DNA of 64,000 nt from Leisingera caerulea DSM 24564 (GTDB lineage: Bacteria; Pseudomonadota; Alphaproteobacteria; Rhodobacterales; Rhodobacteraceae). Positions 16,116 through 25,190 of this stretch are shown piece after piece. The stretch covers positions 2,799,217 through 2,863,216 of the forward strand of contig NZ_KI421513.1 of the NCBI RefSeq assembly GCF_000473325.1, in the 5' to 3' direction. Each line of letters starts with the position of its first letter. Position 1 is the stretch's first letter. The position numbers were made by a program, and so were the translations under genes. The notes under the pieces were generated by a model. That model was not told the origin of the DNA and made no database searches. It worked only from the letters and a program-made list of their open reading frames with translations.

Positions 16116-16153
16116 CCATTGTACTTCTGACTGGAAAACCATTGTACTTTTCG
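16116..16153 (+). promoter_or_regulatory. Right pair of integrase arm-type sites
   Basis: CCATTGTACT lies at 16116-16125 and 16139-16148, the second extended to CCATTGTACTTTTCG. Spacing and orientation match the pair at 2321-2358. The sites also overlap the presumed integrase promoter. Confidence 0.6.
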
Positions 16154-16207
16154 ATAATTTCGTCAATGAAATAAGGGTTTTATAGATGTTCTTGCCGTGG
16201 GGTTGTA

Positions 16208-16228
16208 CAAATCTCTTATCACCCACCA
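16208..16228 (+). mobile_element. attR: right core repeat of the tRNA-Val island
   Basis: An exact 21-base copy of the tRNA-Val 3' end found at 2227-2247. The bases on either side differ from those at attL, so the identity is limited to the core. Confidence 0.9.
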
Positions 16229-16236
16229 TTTTTCTG

Positions 16237-16270
16237 GAAAGGCGCTCCCTGCAAAGGTTGAGCGCCTTTC
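16237..16270 (+). terminator. Displaced terminator of tRNA-Val(CAC)
   Basis: GAAAGGCGCTC (16237-16247) pairs with GAGCGCCTTTC (16260-16270). It lies immediately beyond attR, where the terminator of the uninterrupted tRNA gene is expected, so integration has moved it 14 kb from its gene. Confidence 0.65.
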
Positions 16271-16343
16271 TTCGTTTCCGGGGTTCCGCCGGCGGCGGCT
16301 TGCCGCTACCAATTTGCCTGAGACACCGGGCAAGGGGCATGTG

Positions 16344-16913
16344 ATGCGATTTCCGAAAATCTGGCTGCTGCGGCACGGGCAGACCGAATGGAACGCCGAG
16401 CGGCGCATCCAGGGGCAGCTGGAATCACCGCTGACGCCGCTGGGGGTTCAGCACGCCCGCCGCCAGGCCGCGCTGATGGCGCCGGTGATGGCGCAGAGCC
16501 CGGCCTGCTATGCCTCGCCCCTGGGCCGGGCGCAGCAGACGGCGGATATCGCCCTGGGCGGCGCGCCGTTTGTGACCGATCCCCGCCTGGCGGAGGCTTT
16601 TGCCGGGGATTTCCAAGGCATGACGCTGGATGAGGTCGCAGCGCAGTACCCGCAGGTTCACGGGAACAACCCGCGCAATCTGGACCTGTTCTGCGAAGCG
16701 CCGGGCGGCGAGGGGTATGACAGTTTTCATGGCCGCATCCTGGACTTCATGCAGTCGCTGACCGGCCCGTCGGTGGTGGTGGCGCATGGGTTGCTGGGGC
16801 AGGTGATGCGCGGCATTGTCTGCGGGCTGAGCCGGGACCGGATGGCGGCGCTGCCGAACGGGCAGGGCTGCGTGTATGTGCTGGAAAACGGGGCAGAGAC
16901 GGTTCTGGAGTGA
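16344..16913 (+). CDS. Histidine phosphatase family protein (phosphoglycerate mutase-like)
   Basis: A 189-aa member of the histidine phosphatase superfamily. The catalytic LLRHGQTEWN motif (residues 8-17) carries the phosphorylated His, and VVVAHGLLGQVMRG near residue 150 carries the second His. SPLGRAQQTADI is the usual phosphate-pocket segment. ATG 16344 places the RHG motif at the normal distance; the open frame extends upstream to 16197 without support. Family members act on 2,3-bisphosphoglycerate, alpha-ribazole phosphate, sugar bisphosphates or protein phosphate; the substrate is not decidable here. Confidence 0.85.
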   Translation: MRFPKIWLLRHGQTEWNAERRIQGQLESPLTPLGVQHARRQAALMAPVMAQSPACYASPLGRAQQTADIALGGAPFVTDPRLAEAFAGDFQGMTLDEVAAQYPQVHGNNPRNLDLFCEAPGGEGYDSFHGRILDFMQSLTGPSVVVAHGLLGQVMRGIVCGLSRDRMAALPNGQGCVYVLENGAETVLE

Positions 16914-16988
16914 CCGGGCAGGGCGGTTCAAAAAATCTGCTTTTTGCTCTTGAACTGCCGGGCGGCTTTGTCTAAATCCCCGCTCATC

Positions 16989-17064
<76 letters not shown>

Positions 17065-17263
17065 TCCCCCCTTACAACGCAATACCTAAGATCGCCCAGG
17101 CGGCGGTGCGGGTAGGGTGTTTTTGCAGAAGTTTCAAGGCGTTACGGGGCTTAGGTCATTTTTTTTCCGGAAAGTTCCGAAAAAGGCAAAACACGGCTTG
17201 ACGGCTTAGGGGGCGGGGAATATTACAGCCCAACATTCAGCAGCGATGCTGGATGTGCAGCGG

Positions 17264-17340
17264 GCGGTTGTAGCTCAGTTGGTTAGAGTACCGGCCTGTC
17301 ACGCCGGGGGTCGCGGGTTCGAGCCCCGTCAACCGCGCCA
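17264..17340 (+). tRNA. tRNA-Asp (GTC), copy 1
   Basis: The acceptor GCGGTTG pairs with CAACCGC. The anticodon arm CCGGC-CTGTCAC-GCCGG gives GTC. CCA is encoded. Identical in sequence to the copy 82 bases downstream. The gap 17065-17263 shows no gene. Confidence 0.95.
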
Positions 17341-17422
17341 CTGCTGCACCCCATCCTGGGGTCAATCAGGATCCGCCCCGGAGGGGACCAGGGCCGGTAA
17401 CGGTCCGCCGCAAGGCGAAAAT

Positions 17423-17499
17423 GCGGTTGTAGCTCAGTTGGTTAGAGTACCGGCCTGTCACGCCGGGGGTCGCGGGTTCGAGCCCCGTCAACCGCGCCA
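17423..17499 (+). tRNA. tRNA-Asp (GTC), copy 2
   Basis: Identical 77-base copy of the preceding tRNA-Asp; the two probably share one transcript as a recent tandem duplication. Confidence 0.95.
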
Positions 17500-17559
17500 C
17501 TTTCTTCCTGTGAACAAGATAATGACTTGATCCGGTGCCGGACGCTCCGCGCGCGCCGG

Positions 17560-17949
17560 TCAGCCTGCCGGTTCCGGCGTGTCCTGGCTGAAACTGTTGC
17601 GCCAGCCGTGTTCGTCCTTCTCCCAGAGCGAGGAAATCAGCATCTGTTTCCAGTCCCCGCTGCCAGCCGGACGGTAGGCGGCGCGGTAGGACAGCAGAAC
17701 AGCCTCCGGCGTAAGGACGCGCATCTGGGCATCGCTGAGGCGGTAGTCCGCCATCACCGGCCCGCTCTGCAGCTGCGCGCAGTGGCTTGCCTTGTCCGAA
17801 AAGCCGCTGGGGTAGACGCCCAGGAAATCCTCCGTCAGCATCCGGGCGTCCGCGGCAGGGTCGCCCGCCGCCAGCGCCTCCCATACCGTTGTTTCCAGGG
17901 CCAGGAATTCGGCGAGCCGCGGGCCGTCAGTGAGAATCTCAATCGTCAT
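17560..17949 (-). CDS. SnoaL/NTF2-like (DUF4440-type) protein
   Basis: A 129-aa protein with the layout of the small NTF2-like cone fold: an N-terminal helix (PRLAEFLALETTVWEALAAGD), a DARMLTEDFLGVYPSG segment typical of DUF4440, then alternating strands ending in WKQMLISSLWEKDEHGWRNSFSQDTP. Such proteins are enzymes or ligand binders of diverse use, so no function is assigned. It stands alone, converging on the tRNA-Asp genes. Confidence 0.7.
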   Translation of the reverse strand: MTIEILTDGPRLAEFLALETTVWEALAAGDPAADARMLTEDFLGVYPSGFSDKASHCAQLQSGPVMADYRLSDAQMRVLTPEAVLLSYRAAYRPAGSGDWKQMLISSLWEKDEHGWRNSFSQDTPEPAG

Positions 17950-18006
17950 GCAGGCAGCCTGGCGCCTGCGCCTCCGCCTGGCAAGCCATGCAGAGGCGAA
18001 AGGGCA

Positions 18007-18228
18007 TTAGAGCGAGGGCGGCACCGGTTCCGCGCTGGTGTCGTGGCGCCAGCCGGTCAGCTCGGAATCGACCCATTTCCTCAGGAGTTCCATATCAGGC
18101 TTGGGGTTGGCTTCCAGGTAGCGCAGCAGCACGCGGGTGCCGTGCTGATAGCCGGCGCGGTAGCTTTCTTCCGGGTCGGTCTGATTGCCTTCGAACCCGG
18201 GCGGCCGTTTGAACCTGCTCTGAACCAT
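18007..18228 (-). CDS. Conserved-looking small protein of unknown function (73 aa)
   Basis: A 73-aa soluble protein (MVQSRFKRPPGFEGN start, YRAGYQHGTRVLLRYLEANP, WVDSELTGWRHD). Composition and codon use match the neighbourhood, and it fills the gap between two genes of the same direction. No domain is recognised. Confidence 0.6.
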   Translation of the reverse strand: MVQSRFKRPPGFEGNQTDPEESYRAGYQHGTRVLLRYLEANPKPDMELLRKWVDSELTGWRHDTSAEPVPPSL

Positions 18229-18356
18229 CTGCTGTCTCCGTCTGTAAGGGCGTGCGTGTTACCGGGCAGGCTAGGCCAAGAGCGATAAGCAAGTCTTAAT
18301 CGGCGTGCGTAAAACGAACGCAAATTGCGGCAGAGAACTGCCGCGCTGCGGGGCCG

Positions 18357-19235
18357 CTACAGGGACGGCAGGGGGGTGAGAAACTCCAGCAGCGCGGCAG
18401 CGGTTTCGCGGGCGCTGCTGTCAATGAAGAAGTGCCCGCCCGGGACGCCTTGCGCGGTCATGTCCTGCAGGCGCGGCGCCCAGGTCGCGGCGACGTCATA
18501 GGCCTTGGCCATGGCGCCGTCTGCGCCGTAAAGAACCAGCGCCGGGCAGTGCACCTTGCGGCCCAGGTCGCGGGCATCGTCGTGAAAATCGACGCCGATG
18601 GCGGCGCGGTAGTCGTTGCACATGGCATGGACGCAGGCGGGATCGTCCCAGGCGCGGCGGTGGGCTGCCAGCGCCGTGGGCGGGAAATCAGACAGGGATG
18701 CACCGCCCCAGCCCAGCAGGCAGCTTTCGAAATAGGCCTGCGGATCGGCGCCGATCATCCGTTCCGGCAGCGGCGCGGGCTGGGCGAGGAAGAACCAGTG
18801 GTAATAGGCGCGCGCCACTTGATGCGTCAGCTGGTCCAGCAGCAGGTGGGTCGGGATGATGTCCATCACAGTCAGGCTGGCCACCGCCTCCGGCGCGTCG
18901 AGCGCCAGCCGGTGCGCGGTGCGCCCGCCGCGGTCATGGCCCGCCAGGTGGAAACGGGGAAACCCCAGCGTCTGCATCAGCGCCAGCTGGTCGGCAGCCA
19001 TGTTGCGGAAGCTCATGGCCTCCATGCCTTCGGGCTTGGAACTGGCGCCGTAACCGCGCAGATCCGCCGTCACCACGGTGAAGCGGCGGGCGAGGGCCGG
19101 GGCGGTGTCCTCCCACATTTCCTTGGTTTGCGGGAAGCCGTGCAGCAGCAGCAGCGGCGGGCCGCCGCCGCGCAAGGTATAGGCAATCTGCTGGCCGTTC
19201 ACCTGCAGGCTGCCGGATTGAGGTGATGCTGGCAT
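18357..19235 (-). CDS. Alpha/beta hydrolase, haloacetate/fluoroacetate dehalogenase-like
   Basis: A 292-aa alpha/beta hydrolase. The oxyanion motif is HGFPQT (32-37). The nucleophile elbow GHDRGGR has Asp101 instead of Ser, and DLRGYGASSKP follows the second strand. The charge relay ends with PGGHFF near residue 270. An Asp nucleophile with this HGFPQT/RGYGxSxKP signature is characteristic of haloacetate dehalogenases and epoxide hydrolases; the former fits slightly better, but the substrate is not proven. The start at 19235 has GGGGGA a few bases upstream; upstream codons to 19400 would cross the repeat region. Confidence 0.8.
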   Translation of the reverse strand: MPASPQSGSLQVNGQQIAYTLRGGGPPLLLLHGFPQTKEMWEDTAPALARRFTVVTADLRGYGASSKPEGMEAMSFRNMAADQLALMQTLGFPRFHLAGHDRGGRTAHRLALDAPEAVASLTVMDIIPTHLLLDQLTHQVARAYYHWFFLAQPAPLPERMIGADPQAYFESCLLGWGGASLSDFPPTALAAHRRAWDDPACVHAMCNDYRAAIGVDFHDDARDLGRKVHCPALVLYGADGAMAKAYDVAATWAPRLQDMTAQGVPGGHFFIDSSARETAAALLEFLTPLPSL

Positions 19236-19372
19236 GGTCTTCCCCCTTCGCTGCTTTGCGGTGCGGGGATTGGACCCTGCGGGCGGCACAGGATCAAGCC
19301 TGCCGCTGCGTTTGCGCATTGGGGGAGGGGCTCCCGCGCCTTGGCGCCGCATCAAAGATGCAGCCCCAAAAG

Positions 19373-19473
19373 CCTTGGGCCCGGCACCGTGCTGCTGCAC
19401 GGCGCGCGCCGCGCAAGCGGCGCCATGCCCAACGGGAAGAGGGCCTTGCCAAAGGCCCGATGACGGGCGGGAG
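19373..19473 (+). repeat. Dispersed three-hairpin element, copy B
   Basis: Same linker order as the copy at 215-328 (there on the minus strand): CCTTGGGCCCGGC (19373-19385), GCGCGCCGC, GCGGCGCCATGCCCAACGGG (19417-19436) and GACGGGCGGGAG (19462-19473). The three stems differ in sequence but still pair: CCGTGC/GCACGG (19387-19402), GCGCCGC-GCAA-GCGGCGC (19406-19423) and GGGCCTT/AAGGCCC (19441-19458). It fills most of the 312-base gene-free gap 19236-19547 and is antisense to the flanking genes. Confidence 0.65.
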
Positions 19474-19547
19474 CGCTTCCATGCGCGCCCCCAGCCCGGA
19501 AGCTGCGGGACCGGGCGGCGCCCCGGAGAGCGTCCGCCTGGCGTCCG

Positions 19548-20939
19548 TTACTTGCGGGACAGGGCGTCCAGCACGCGGGCCCAGGAACGGATGCCCTTGT
19601 GGAAGCTCTTCAGGTCGTATTTCTCGTTCGGCGAATGGATGGCGTCGTCGTCATTGGCAAAGCCGATCAGCATCGCGTCCATGTCCAGGATCGACTTGAA
19701 GTAGCCGGCAATCGGGATTGAGCCGCCCATGCCGCAGAATACCGCCTCGCGCTGCCACTCGTCCGAAAGCGCGCCGCGGGCGGCCTCGAATTCAGGGCGG
19801 GAGATGTTCATAACCGAGGCGGGCGAGCCTTCCAGGTCGTTGTCCCAGCGCACCGAGGCATCCACCGGCAGGCGGTCCTCGACGTGCTTGCGGATCTTGC
19901 TGCGCAGCGCGTCCGGGTCCATGTCGCCGACCAGGCGGCAGGTGATCTTGCAGTGCGCCTCCGACGGAATCACGGTCTTGGAGCCCGCGCCGTTGTAGCC
20001 GCCCCAGAGGCCGTTCACCTCCAGCGTCGGGCGGGCCCATTGCTGTTCCAGGGTGGAATAGGCTTTTTCGCCGTGCGGGCGGGTGTAGCCGACCGAGTTC
20101 AGATACTCGGCCTCGTCAAAGCCGCAGTTCTGCCACTGGCGCAGCTGGTCTTCGGGCACCTCGTGCACGCCTTCATAGAAGCCTTCGACCGCGACGCGCC
20201 CGGTGTCATTGTCATAGAAGGAGGCGACGACTTCCGACAGCACCCGCAGCGGGTTCAGGCCGGGGCCGCCGTAGTGGCCGGAGTGCAGGTCGATGCGCGG
20301 GCCGATCACGGTGAACTCATCCTTGAGCATGCCGCGCAGCTGCGAGGAGATCGACGGCACCCCGCGCGACACCATCGAAGTGTCGCAGATCAGCGCGATG
20401 TCGGCTTTCAGCTCTTCGGCGTTGGCCTCCATGAAGGGGATCAGCGAGGGTGAGCCGGATTCCTCTTCGCCCTCGAAGAAGAAGGTGATGCGGCAGGGCA
20501 GGGAGCCGTTCACGTCCTTCCAGGCGCGGCAGGCCTCGACAAAGGTCATCAGCTGGCCCTTGTCATCCGACGCCCCGCGGCCGCGGATCACGGTGCCGTT
20601 CGGGGTGTCTTCCAGCTGCGGTTCAAACGGCGGCGTGTTCCACAGCTCCAGCGGATCGACCGGCTGCACATCATAATGGCCGTAAAACAGCACATGCGGG
20701 ACATCGGTGTTGTCCTCGCCCACGTGGCCCACCACCATCGGATGGCCCGGGGTTGCGCGTTTCTCTGCCTTGACCCCGATAGAGTTCAGATCCGCGACCA
20801 GCCAGTCTGCTGCCTGATCGCACTCCGCCTTATAGGCCGGATCGGTGGAAATCGACTGGATCCGCAACAGCTCCATCAGCCGCTCTGTTGCGGCGTCCAG
20901 CTCTGCGTCGATCCGGTCCAGAACATCATTCAATGCCAT
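19548..20939 (-). CDS. M20 family dipeptidase/metallopeptidase
   Basis: A 463-aa di-zinc peptidase. The metal-binding HYD motif (H88, D90) is in FYGHYDVQPV, the bridging Asp in GASDDKGQ (about 125), and the catalytic Glu pair in FEGEEESGS (155-162). A lid/dimerisation domain (about 200-370) is inserted, as in CNDP/dipeptidase-type M20 proteins, whose length this matches. It probably cleaves dipeptides or acyl-amino acids in the cytoplasm; there is no signal peptide. Monocistronic, with the hemA promoter region upstream. Confidence 0.88.
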   Translation of the reverse strand: MALNDVLDRIDAELDAATERLMELLRIQSISTDPAYKAECDQAADWLVADLNSIGVKAEKRATPGHPMVVGHVGEDNTDVPHVLFYGHYDVQPVDPLELWNTPPFEPQLEDTPNGTVIRGRGASDDKGQLMTFVEACRAWKDVNGSLPCRITFFFEGEEESGSPSLIPFMEANAEELKADIALICDTSMVSRGVPSISSQLRGMLKDEFTVIGPRIDLHSGHYGGPGLNPLRVLSEVVASFYDNDTGRVAVEGFYEGVHEVPEDQLRQWQNCGFDEAEYLNSVGYTRPHGEKAYSTLEQQWARPTLEVNGLWGGYNGAGSKTVIPSEAHCKITCRLVGDMDPDALRSKIRKHVEDRLPVDASVRWDNDLEGSPASVMNISRPEFEAARGALSDEWQREAVFCGMGGSIPIAGYFKSILDMDAMLIGFANDDDAIHSPNEKYDLKSFHKGIRSWARVLDALSRK

Positions 20940-21166
20940 TGTGCTCTCCTGTAATTCGGGGAGGCCCGGGGAAAGGCCGATTTGCCGCGGACCCTAGCAG
21001 TGCCCCGGGAGAGGGGCCAGAGGGGGCAGCGCAGGAATTCTGCGGTCTGGTCGCGGCCGCAGGTTTCCGATCCGGTGCAGCCGGGCGCGGAATCGGCGGC
21101 GCCTGCGACGCAAACGGCCACAGCTTGGCCGCTGCTGTCCTTGCCCGGCCTTTGATTAAGTTCTAT

Positions 21167-21180
21167 TTGACCTGCATCAA
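21167..21180. promoter_or_regulatory. FNR/FnrL-type box upstream of hemA
   Basis: TTGACCTGCATCAA matches the FNR consensus TTGAT-N4-ATCAA with only one off-consensus base, 142 bases before the hemA start. hemA genes of Rhodobacteraceae are known FnrL targets, so oxygen control of tetrapyrrole synthesis is likely. It also lies upstream of the divergent M20 gene, which may be unrelated. The gap 20940-21321 contains no gene. Confidence 0.65.
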
Positions 21181-21321
21181 TGTTGCGCACCCTTGCCGGG
21201 GCGTATGCAGTTGATCAGAAGGGACGCCTGCGGTAACCATTCCTGAACGTGAATGTGGTCATACTGCCAGACGGCCGAGCCCTTTACACAGCCCGCGTGC
21301 TTTTGAGGAGCACAATTAGCT

Positions 21322-22557
21322 ATGGAGATGCCGGTGGACTATACCGCGAAACTGGACGCTGCAATTGCCAGCCTGCACCAAGAGGGACGCTACCGGACCT
21401 TCATCGACATTGAGCGCAAGAAGGGCCATTTCCCGCATGCGGTCTGGACCCGCCCGGACGGCAGCCAGCAGGACATCACCGTCTGGTGCGGCAATGACTA
21501 CCTTGGCATGGGCCAGAACCCGGTTGTGCTGCAGGCGATGCATGATGCCATCGATTCTACCGGCGCAGGCTCCGGCGGCACCCGCAACATCTCCGGCACC
21601 ACGGTTTATCACAAGCAGCTGGAGGCCGAACTGGCCGACCTGCACGGCAAGGAAGCGGCGCTGCTGTTCACCTCTGCCTATATCGCCAACGATGCAACGC
21701 TGAGCACGCTGCCCAAGCTGTTCCCGGGGCTGATCATCTATTCCGACGCGCTGAACCATGCCTCGATGATCGAAGGCGTGCGCCGCAACGGCGGCGCCAA
21801 GCGTATCTTCCGCCACAATGACGTCGCCCATCTGCGCGAGCTGCTGGAGGCTGATGACCCTAGCGCGCCCAAGCTGATTGCCTTTGAATCGGTTTATTCG
21901 ATGGACGGCGACTTTGGCCCGATTGCGGAAATCTGCGACCTCGCCGAGGAATTCGGCGCGCTCACCTATATCGACGAGGTGCACGCGGTCGGCATGTATG
22001 GCCCCCGCGGCGGCGGTGTGACCGAGCGTGATCAGCTGGCCCACCGGATCGACATCATCAACGGCACCCTCGCCAAGGCATACGGCGTGATGGGCGGCTA
22101 TATCGCGGCGTCGGCCAAGATGTGCGACGCTATCCGCTCCTATGCGCCGGGCTTCATTTTCACCACCTCGCTGGCGCCTGCGGTGGCGGCAGGGGCGGCG
22201 GCCTCGGTTGCCTATCTGAAGGGCGCGCAGGACTTGCGCGACAAGCATCAGGACCAGGCCAAGGTGCTGAAACTGCGCCTCAAGGGGCTGGGCCTGCCGA
22301 TCATCGACCACGGCAGCCACATCGTTCCGGTGATTGTCGGCAATCCGGTCCACACCAAGGTGCTGTCTGACCACCTGCTGGAGGACTACGGCATCTACGT
22401 GCAGCCGATCAACTTCCCCACCGTGCCGCGCGGCACCGAGCGGCTGCGCTTCACGCCGTCGCCCGTGCACGGTCCCAAGGAGATCGACGCGCTGGTCAAG
22501 GCAATGGACTCATTGTGGTCGCATTGTGCGCTGAATCGTGCCGAACTTGCCGGTTAA
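21322..22557 (+). CDS. hemA: 5-aminolevulinate synthase
   Basis: A 411-aa PLP enzyme that condenses glycine and succinyl-CoA to 5-aminolevulinate, the first step of the C4 tetrapyrrole pathway of alphaproteobacteria. It shows [15 protein letters not shown], the cofactor-binding [12 protein letters not shown] segment and the Schiff-base lysine K252 in [13 protein letters not shown]. The length matches the family. The start at 21322 follows a GAGGAG site about 11 bases away; a second ATG two codons on is possible. An FNR-type box upstream suggests induction at low oxygen. Confidence 0.97.
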   Translation: MEMPVDYTAKLDAAIASLHQEGRYRTFIDIERKKGHFPHAVWTRPDGSQQDITVWCGNDYLGMGQNPVVLQAMHDAIDSTGAGSGGTRNISGTTVYHKQLEAELADLHGKEAALLFTSAYIANDATLSTLPKLFPGLIIYSDALNHASMIEGVRRNGGAKRIFRHNDVAHLRELLEADDPSAPKLIAFESVYSMDGDFGPIAEICDLAEEFGALTYIDEVHAVGMYGPRGGGVTERDQLAHRIDIINGTLAKAYGVMGGYIAASAKMCDAIRSYAPGFIFTTSLAPAVAAGAAASVAYLKGAQDLRDKHQDQAKVLKLRLKGLGLPIIDHGSHIVPVIVGNPVHTKVLSDHLLEDYGIYVQPINFPTVPRGTERLRFTPSPVHGPKEIDALVKAMDSLWSHCALNRAELAG

Positions 22558-22685
22558 CATACTGATCAGTGTAAATTAACACTGAGTGTGTTACGCTGCT
22601 GTCAACCAATGAGCGGATCTGAGTCGCGACTGTGATTCTTTCACCACTCTGAAACGAGGCGGCAGGCATTTATGGGACGGCAGGC

Positions 22686-23891
22686 ATGATCGGGCGCTTC
22701 ACCCAGCGCAAGCAGGAAGAGCATGGCGAAACAGCAGAGCCCAAGGGTTTTGATGATTTCGAGTTGAAGCTTGGCGACGTGATGCGCGGCGAACGGGCGA
22801 CAATGGGCAAATCGCTGCTGGACGTCCAGCGCGAATTGCGGATCAAGGCCTCTTACATCGCTGCCATCGAAAATTCCGACCCTTCTGCGTTCGACACCCC
22901 CGGCTTCATCGCCGGATATGTCCGCTCCTACGCGCGCTACCTCAACATGGATGCCGAGCAGGCGTTCCAGGATTTCTGCCAGGAAAGCGGTTTTTCCGTG
23001 GCCCACGGCATGTCCGCCGAGGCGTCCAGCCGCACCAAGGCGGGCGCGGCGCCAGCCGCCAAGTCCACAGGCCTGGGCGGCGATGCCTTTGCCTCGCCGA
23101 ACACGCCGTTCATTCCCGCCCCCAGCAGTTTCCTCAGCCAGATAGAACCGCGCGCGGTTGGCTCGCTGATGGTGCTGACAGCGCTGATCGGCGGCATCAC
23201 CTATGGCGGCTGGGCTGTTCTGAAGGAGGTGCAGCAGGTGCAATTTGCGCCGGTGGATCAGACCCCGGCGGTGCTGGCGGATCTCGACCCGCTCAGCAGC
23301 GCGGTGCTGGACGTTGCCGAGGGCAGCCAGGACCCGGCGGCTGAGGCGCTGGATCGGCTTTACCGCCCGCAGGCGCTGGATGTGCCGGTACTGGTGGCGC
23401 GCGATGCGCCGATCTCGACCCTGGATCCCTCCACCATCGGCAACTTTGCCGCGCCGGAGCTGCCCAGCGTCGCCCTGGCCGAGGCCAGCATGAGCTATGA
23501 GGAAGACGCGCTGTCGCAGCCGGTGCCGCAGGTGGTGGCCGAAGCCGCGCCAGGCGTCGAAATGGTGGCGGTGCGTCCCTCATGGGTGCAGGTTACCGCG
23601 GCCGATGGCAGCGTGATCCTGGAAACCATCATGGACGCGGGCCAGCGCTTTGAGGTGCCGATGACCGAAGATGCGCCGCGCCTGCGCACAGGTGAAAGCA
23701 GCGCCATCTATTTTGCGGTGAACGGCGAGCATTTCGGCCCGGTGGGCGCGCGCGGCCAGGTCTCCAAGAACATCGAGCTGTCGATGGAGGCGATCACCGG
23801 CCGGTTTGAGCTGGCCGATCTGCAGGATGGCCGCAATGAGGCGCTGGCCACCCTGGTGGCGCAGCTGCAGACCGAACCGCCGGCCGAATAA
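22686..23891 (+). CDS. RodZ-like HTH membrane protein (HTH_25 / DUF4115)
   Basis: A 401-aa single-pass protein. A cytoplasmic RodZ-type helix-turn-helix lies at about 27-100 (SLLDVQRELRIKASYIAAIENSDPSAF, GYVRSYARYLNMD), followed by a linker, a membrane helix at about 158-178 (GSLMVLTALIGGITYGGWAVL) and a long periplasmic part ending in a DUF4115-like domain (SWVQVTAADGSVILETIM onward). This arrangement is that of RodZ, which links MreB to the elongasome. Its neighbour ispG is in the same position in many alphaproteobacteria. Confidence 0.82.
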   Translation: MIGRFTQRKQEEHGETAEPKGFDDFELKLGDVMRGERATMGKSLLDVQRELRIKASYIAAIENSDPSAFDTPGFIAGYVRSYARYLNMDAEQAFQDFCQESGFSVAHGMSAEASSRTKAGAAPAAKSTGLGGDAFASPNTPFIPAPSSFLSQIEPRAVGSLMVLTALIGGITYGGWAVLKEVQQVQFAPVDQTPAVLADLDPLSSAVLDVAEGSQDPAAEALDRLYRPQALDVPVLVARDAPISTLDPSTIGNFAAPELPSVALAEASMSYEEDALSQPVPQVVAEAAPGVEMVAVRPSWVQVTAADGSVILETIMDAGQRFEVPMTEDAPRLRTGESSAIYFAVNGEHFGPVGARGQVSKNIELSMEAITGRFELADLQDGRNEALATLVAQLQTEPPAE

Positions 23892-23991
23892 TATCCATCC
23901 GTTTCCTGTCCGGTCCGGGCACCTGCCATTGCAGGACGGCACTGCTGCGCGTATCTAGGCGCTAACAGGATCCAGCCGGGACACCAGCCAT

Positions 23992-25113
23992 ATGTCGATG
24001 AACCACATCCGCCCCTGGCGCCATATCGAGCGCCGCAAAAGCCGCCAGATCCATGTGGGCAACGTCCCCGTCGGCGGCGATGCCCCGATTGCGGTGCAAA
24101 CGATGACCAACACGCCGACCACCGATGTGGCGGCGACGGTGGCACAGGTGCAGGCCGCGGCAGAGGCGGGTGCCGATCTGGTGCGGGTCTCGGTGCCGGA
24201 TGAGGCGTCGTCGAAGGCGCTCAAGGAGATCGTGCGCGAAAGCCCGGTGCCGATCGTCGCCGACATCCATTTTCACTACAAACGCGGCATCGAAGCGGCG
24301 GAGGCGGGTGCTGCCTGCCTGCGCATCAACCCGGGCAACATCGGCGACGAAAAGCGCGTGGCAGAGGTGATCAGGGCCGCCCGCGACCACAGCTGCGCGA
24401 TTCGCATCGGGGTGAATGCCGGCAGCCTGGAAAAGCACCTGCTGGACAAATACGGCGAACCCTGCCCCGAGGCGATGGTGGAGTCGGGCCTCGACCATAT
24501 CCGCATCCTGCAGGACCACGACTTCCACGAATTCAAGATCTCTGTAAAAGCCTCTGACGTGTTCATGTCCGCTGCCGCCTACCAGCAGCTGGCAGAGTCG
24601 ACGGACGCGCCGATCCACCTTGGCATCACCGAGGCGGGCGGCTTTGTGTCCGGCACGATCAAATCCGCCATTGGCCTTGGCCAGCTGTTGTGGATGGGCA
24701 TCGGCGACACCCTGCGCGTCAGCCTCTCTGCCGATCCGGTGGAGGAGGTGAAGGTGGGCTTCGAGATCCTCAAATCCCTTGGCCTGCGCCATCGCGGCGT
24801 CAACATCATCTCTTGCCCCAGCTGCGCGCGGCAGGGGTTTGACGTGATCAAGACCGTGGAAACGCTGGAAGAGCGGCTGGCCCATATCCACACCCCGATG
24901 AGCCTCAGCATCATCGGCTGTGTGGTGAACGGCCCGGGCGAAGCGCTGATGACCGATGTGGGCTTCACCGGCGGCGGCGCGGGCTCCGGCATGGTCTATC
25001 TGGCGGGCAAGGCCAGCCACAAGATGTCCAACGAGCAGATGGTCGACCACATCGTTGAAGAGGTCGAGAAAAAGGCCGCCCAGATCGAGGCGGCCCAGGA
25101 TGCGGCAGAGTAA
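23992..25113 (+). CDS. ispG: 4-hydroxy-3-methylbut-2-en-1-yl diphosphate synthase
   Basis: A 373-aa iron-sulfur enzyme of the MEP isoprenoid pathway, converting MEcPP to HMBPP. The N-terminal TIM barrel starts [19 protein letters not shown]. The [4Fe-4S] ligands are C275 and C278 in CPSCAR, C310 in GCVVNGPGE and Glu317. The length is that of the bacterial (not plant) form. It lies 100 bases downstream of the RodZ-like gene in the same direction and may be cotranscribed. Confidence 0.96.
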   Translation: MSMNHIRPWRHIERRKSRQIHVGNVPVGGDAPIAVQTMTNTPTTDVAATVAQVQAAAEAGADLVRVSVPDEASSKALKEIVRESPVPIVADIHFHYKRGIEAAEAGAACLRINPGNIGDEKRVAEVIRAARDHSCAIRIGVNAGSLEKHLLDKYGEPCPEAMVESGLDHIRILQDHDFHEFKISVKASDVFMSAAAYQQLAESTDAPIHLGITEAGGFVSGTIKSAIGLGQLLWMGIGDTLRVSLSADPVEEVKVGFEILKSLGLRHRGVNIISCPSCARQGFDVIKTVETLEERLAHIHTPMSLSIIGCVVNGPGEALMTDVGFTGGGAGSGMVYLAGKASHKMSNEQMVDHIVEEVEKKAAQIEAAQDAAE

Positions 25114-25121
25114 GCATCCGT

Positions 25122-25165
25122 TCTTCATCTGGCTGTAAATATCCCGGGGTCCGAGGCAGCGCCCC
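25122..25165 (-). repeat. Dispersed 3'-flank repeat, copy 1
   Basis: On the minus strand: GGGGCGCTGCC, then CCCCGGGATATTTACAGCC and AGATGAA. The same blocks occur at 55188-55246 on the plus strand (GGGGCGCTGCC, CCCCGGGATATTTTCAGCC, AGATGAAC), separated there by a longer GC hairpin. Both copies lie just past the ends of genes. Confidence 0.6.
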
Positions 25166-25190
25166 GGTTCCTCCGGTTCAGCTCAAGGTA

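Larger units (their letters stand above)
2227..16228. mobile_element. 14.0-kb integrated element in tRNA-Val (satellite-like, defence cargo)
   Basis: Bounded by the 21-bp att repeats. Contents from right to left: integrase, AlpA-like protein, small unknown genes, primase/helicase and iteron region (all minus strand), then retron module (plus), serine recombinase (minus) and restriction-modification enzyme (plus). No capsid, tail, portal, terminase or conjugation gene is visible, so packaging or transfer would need a helper. The int-alpA-primase-origin order is like P4 or Gram-negative PICI satellites, but no helper-hijacking gene is recognised. The tRNA's own terminator has been displaced to 16237-16270, beyond the right end. 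Confidence 0.8.
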
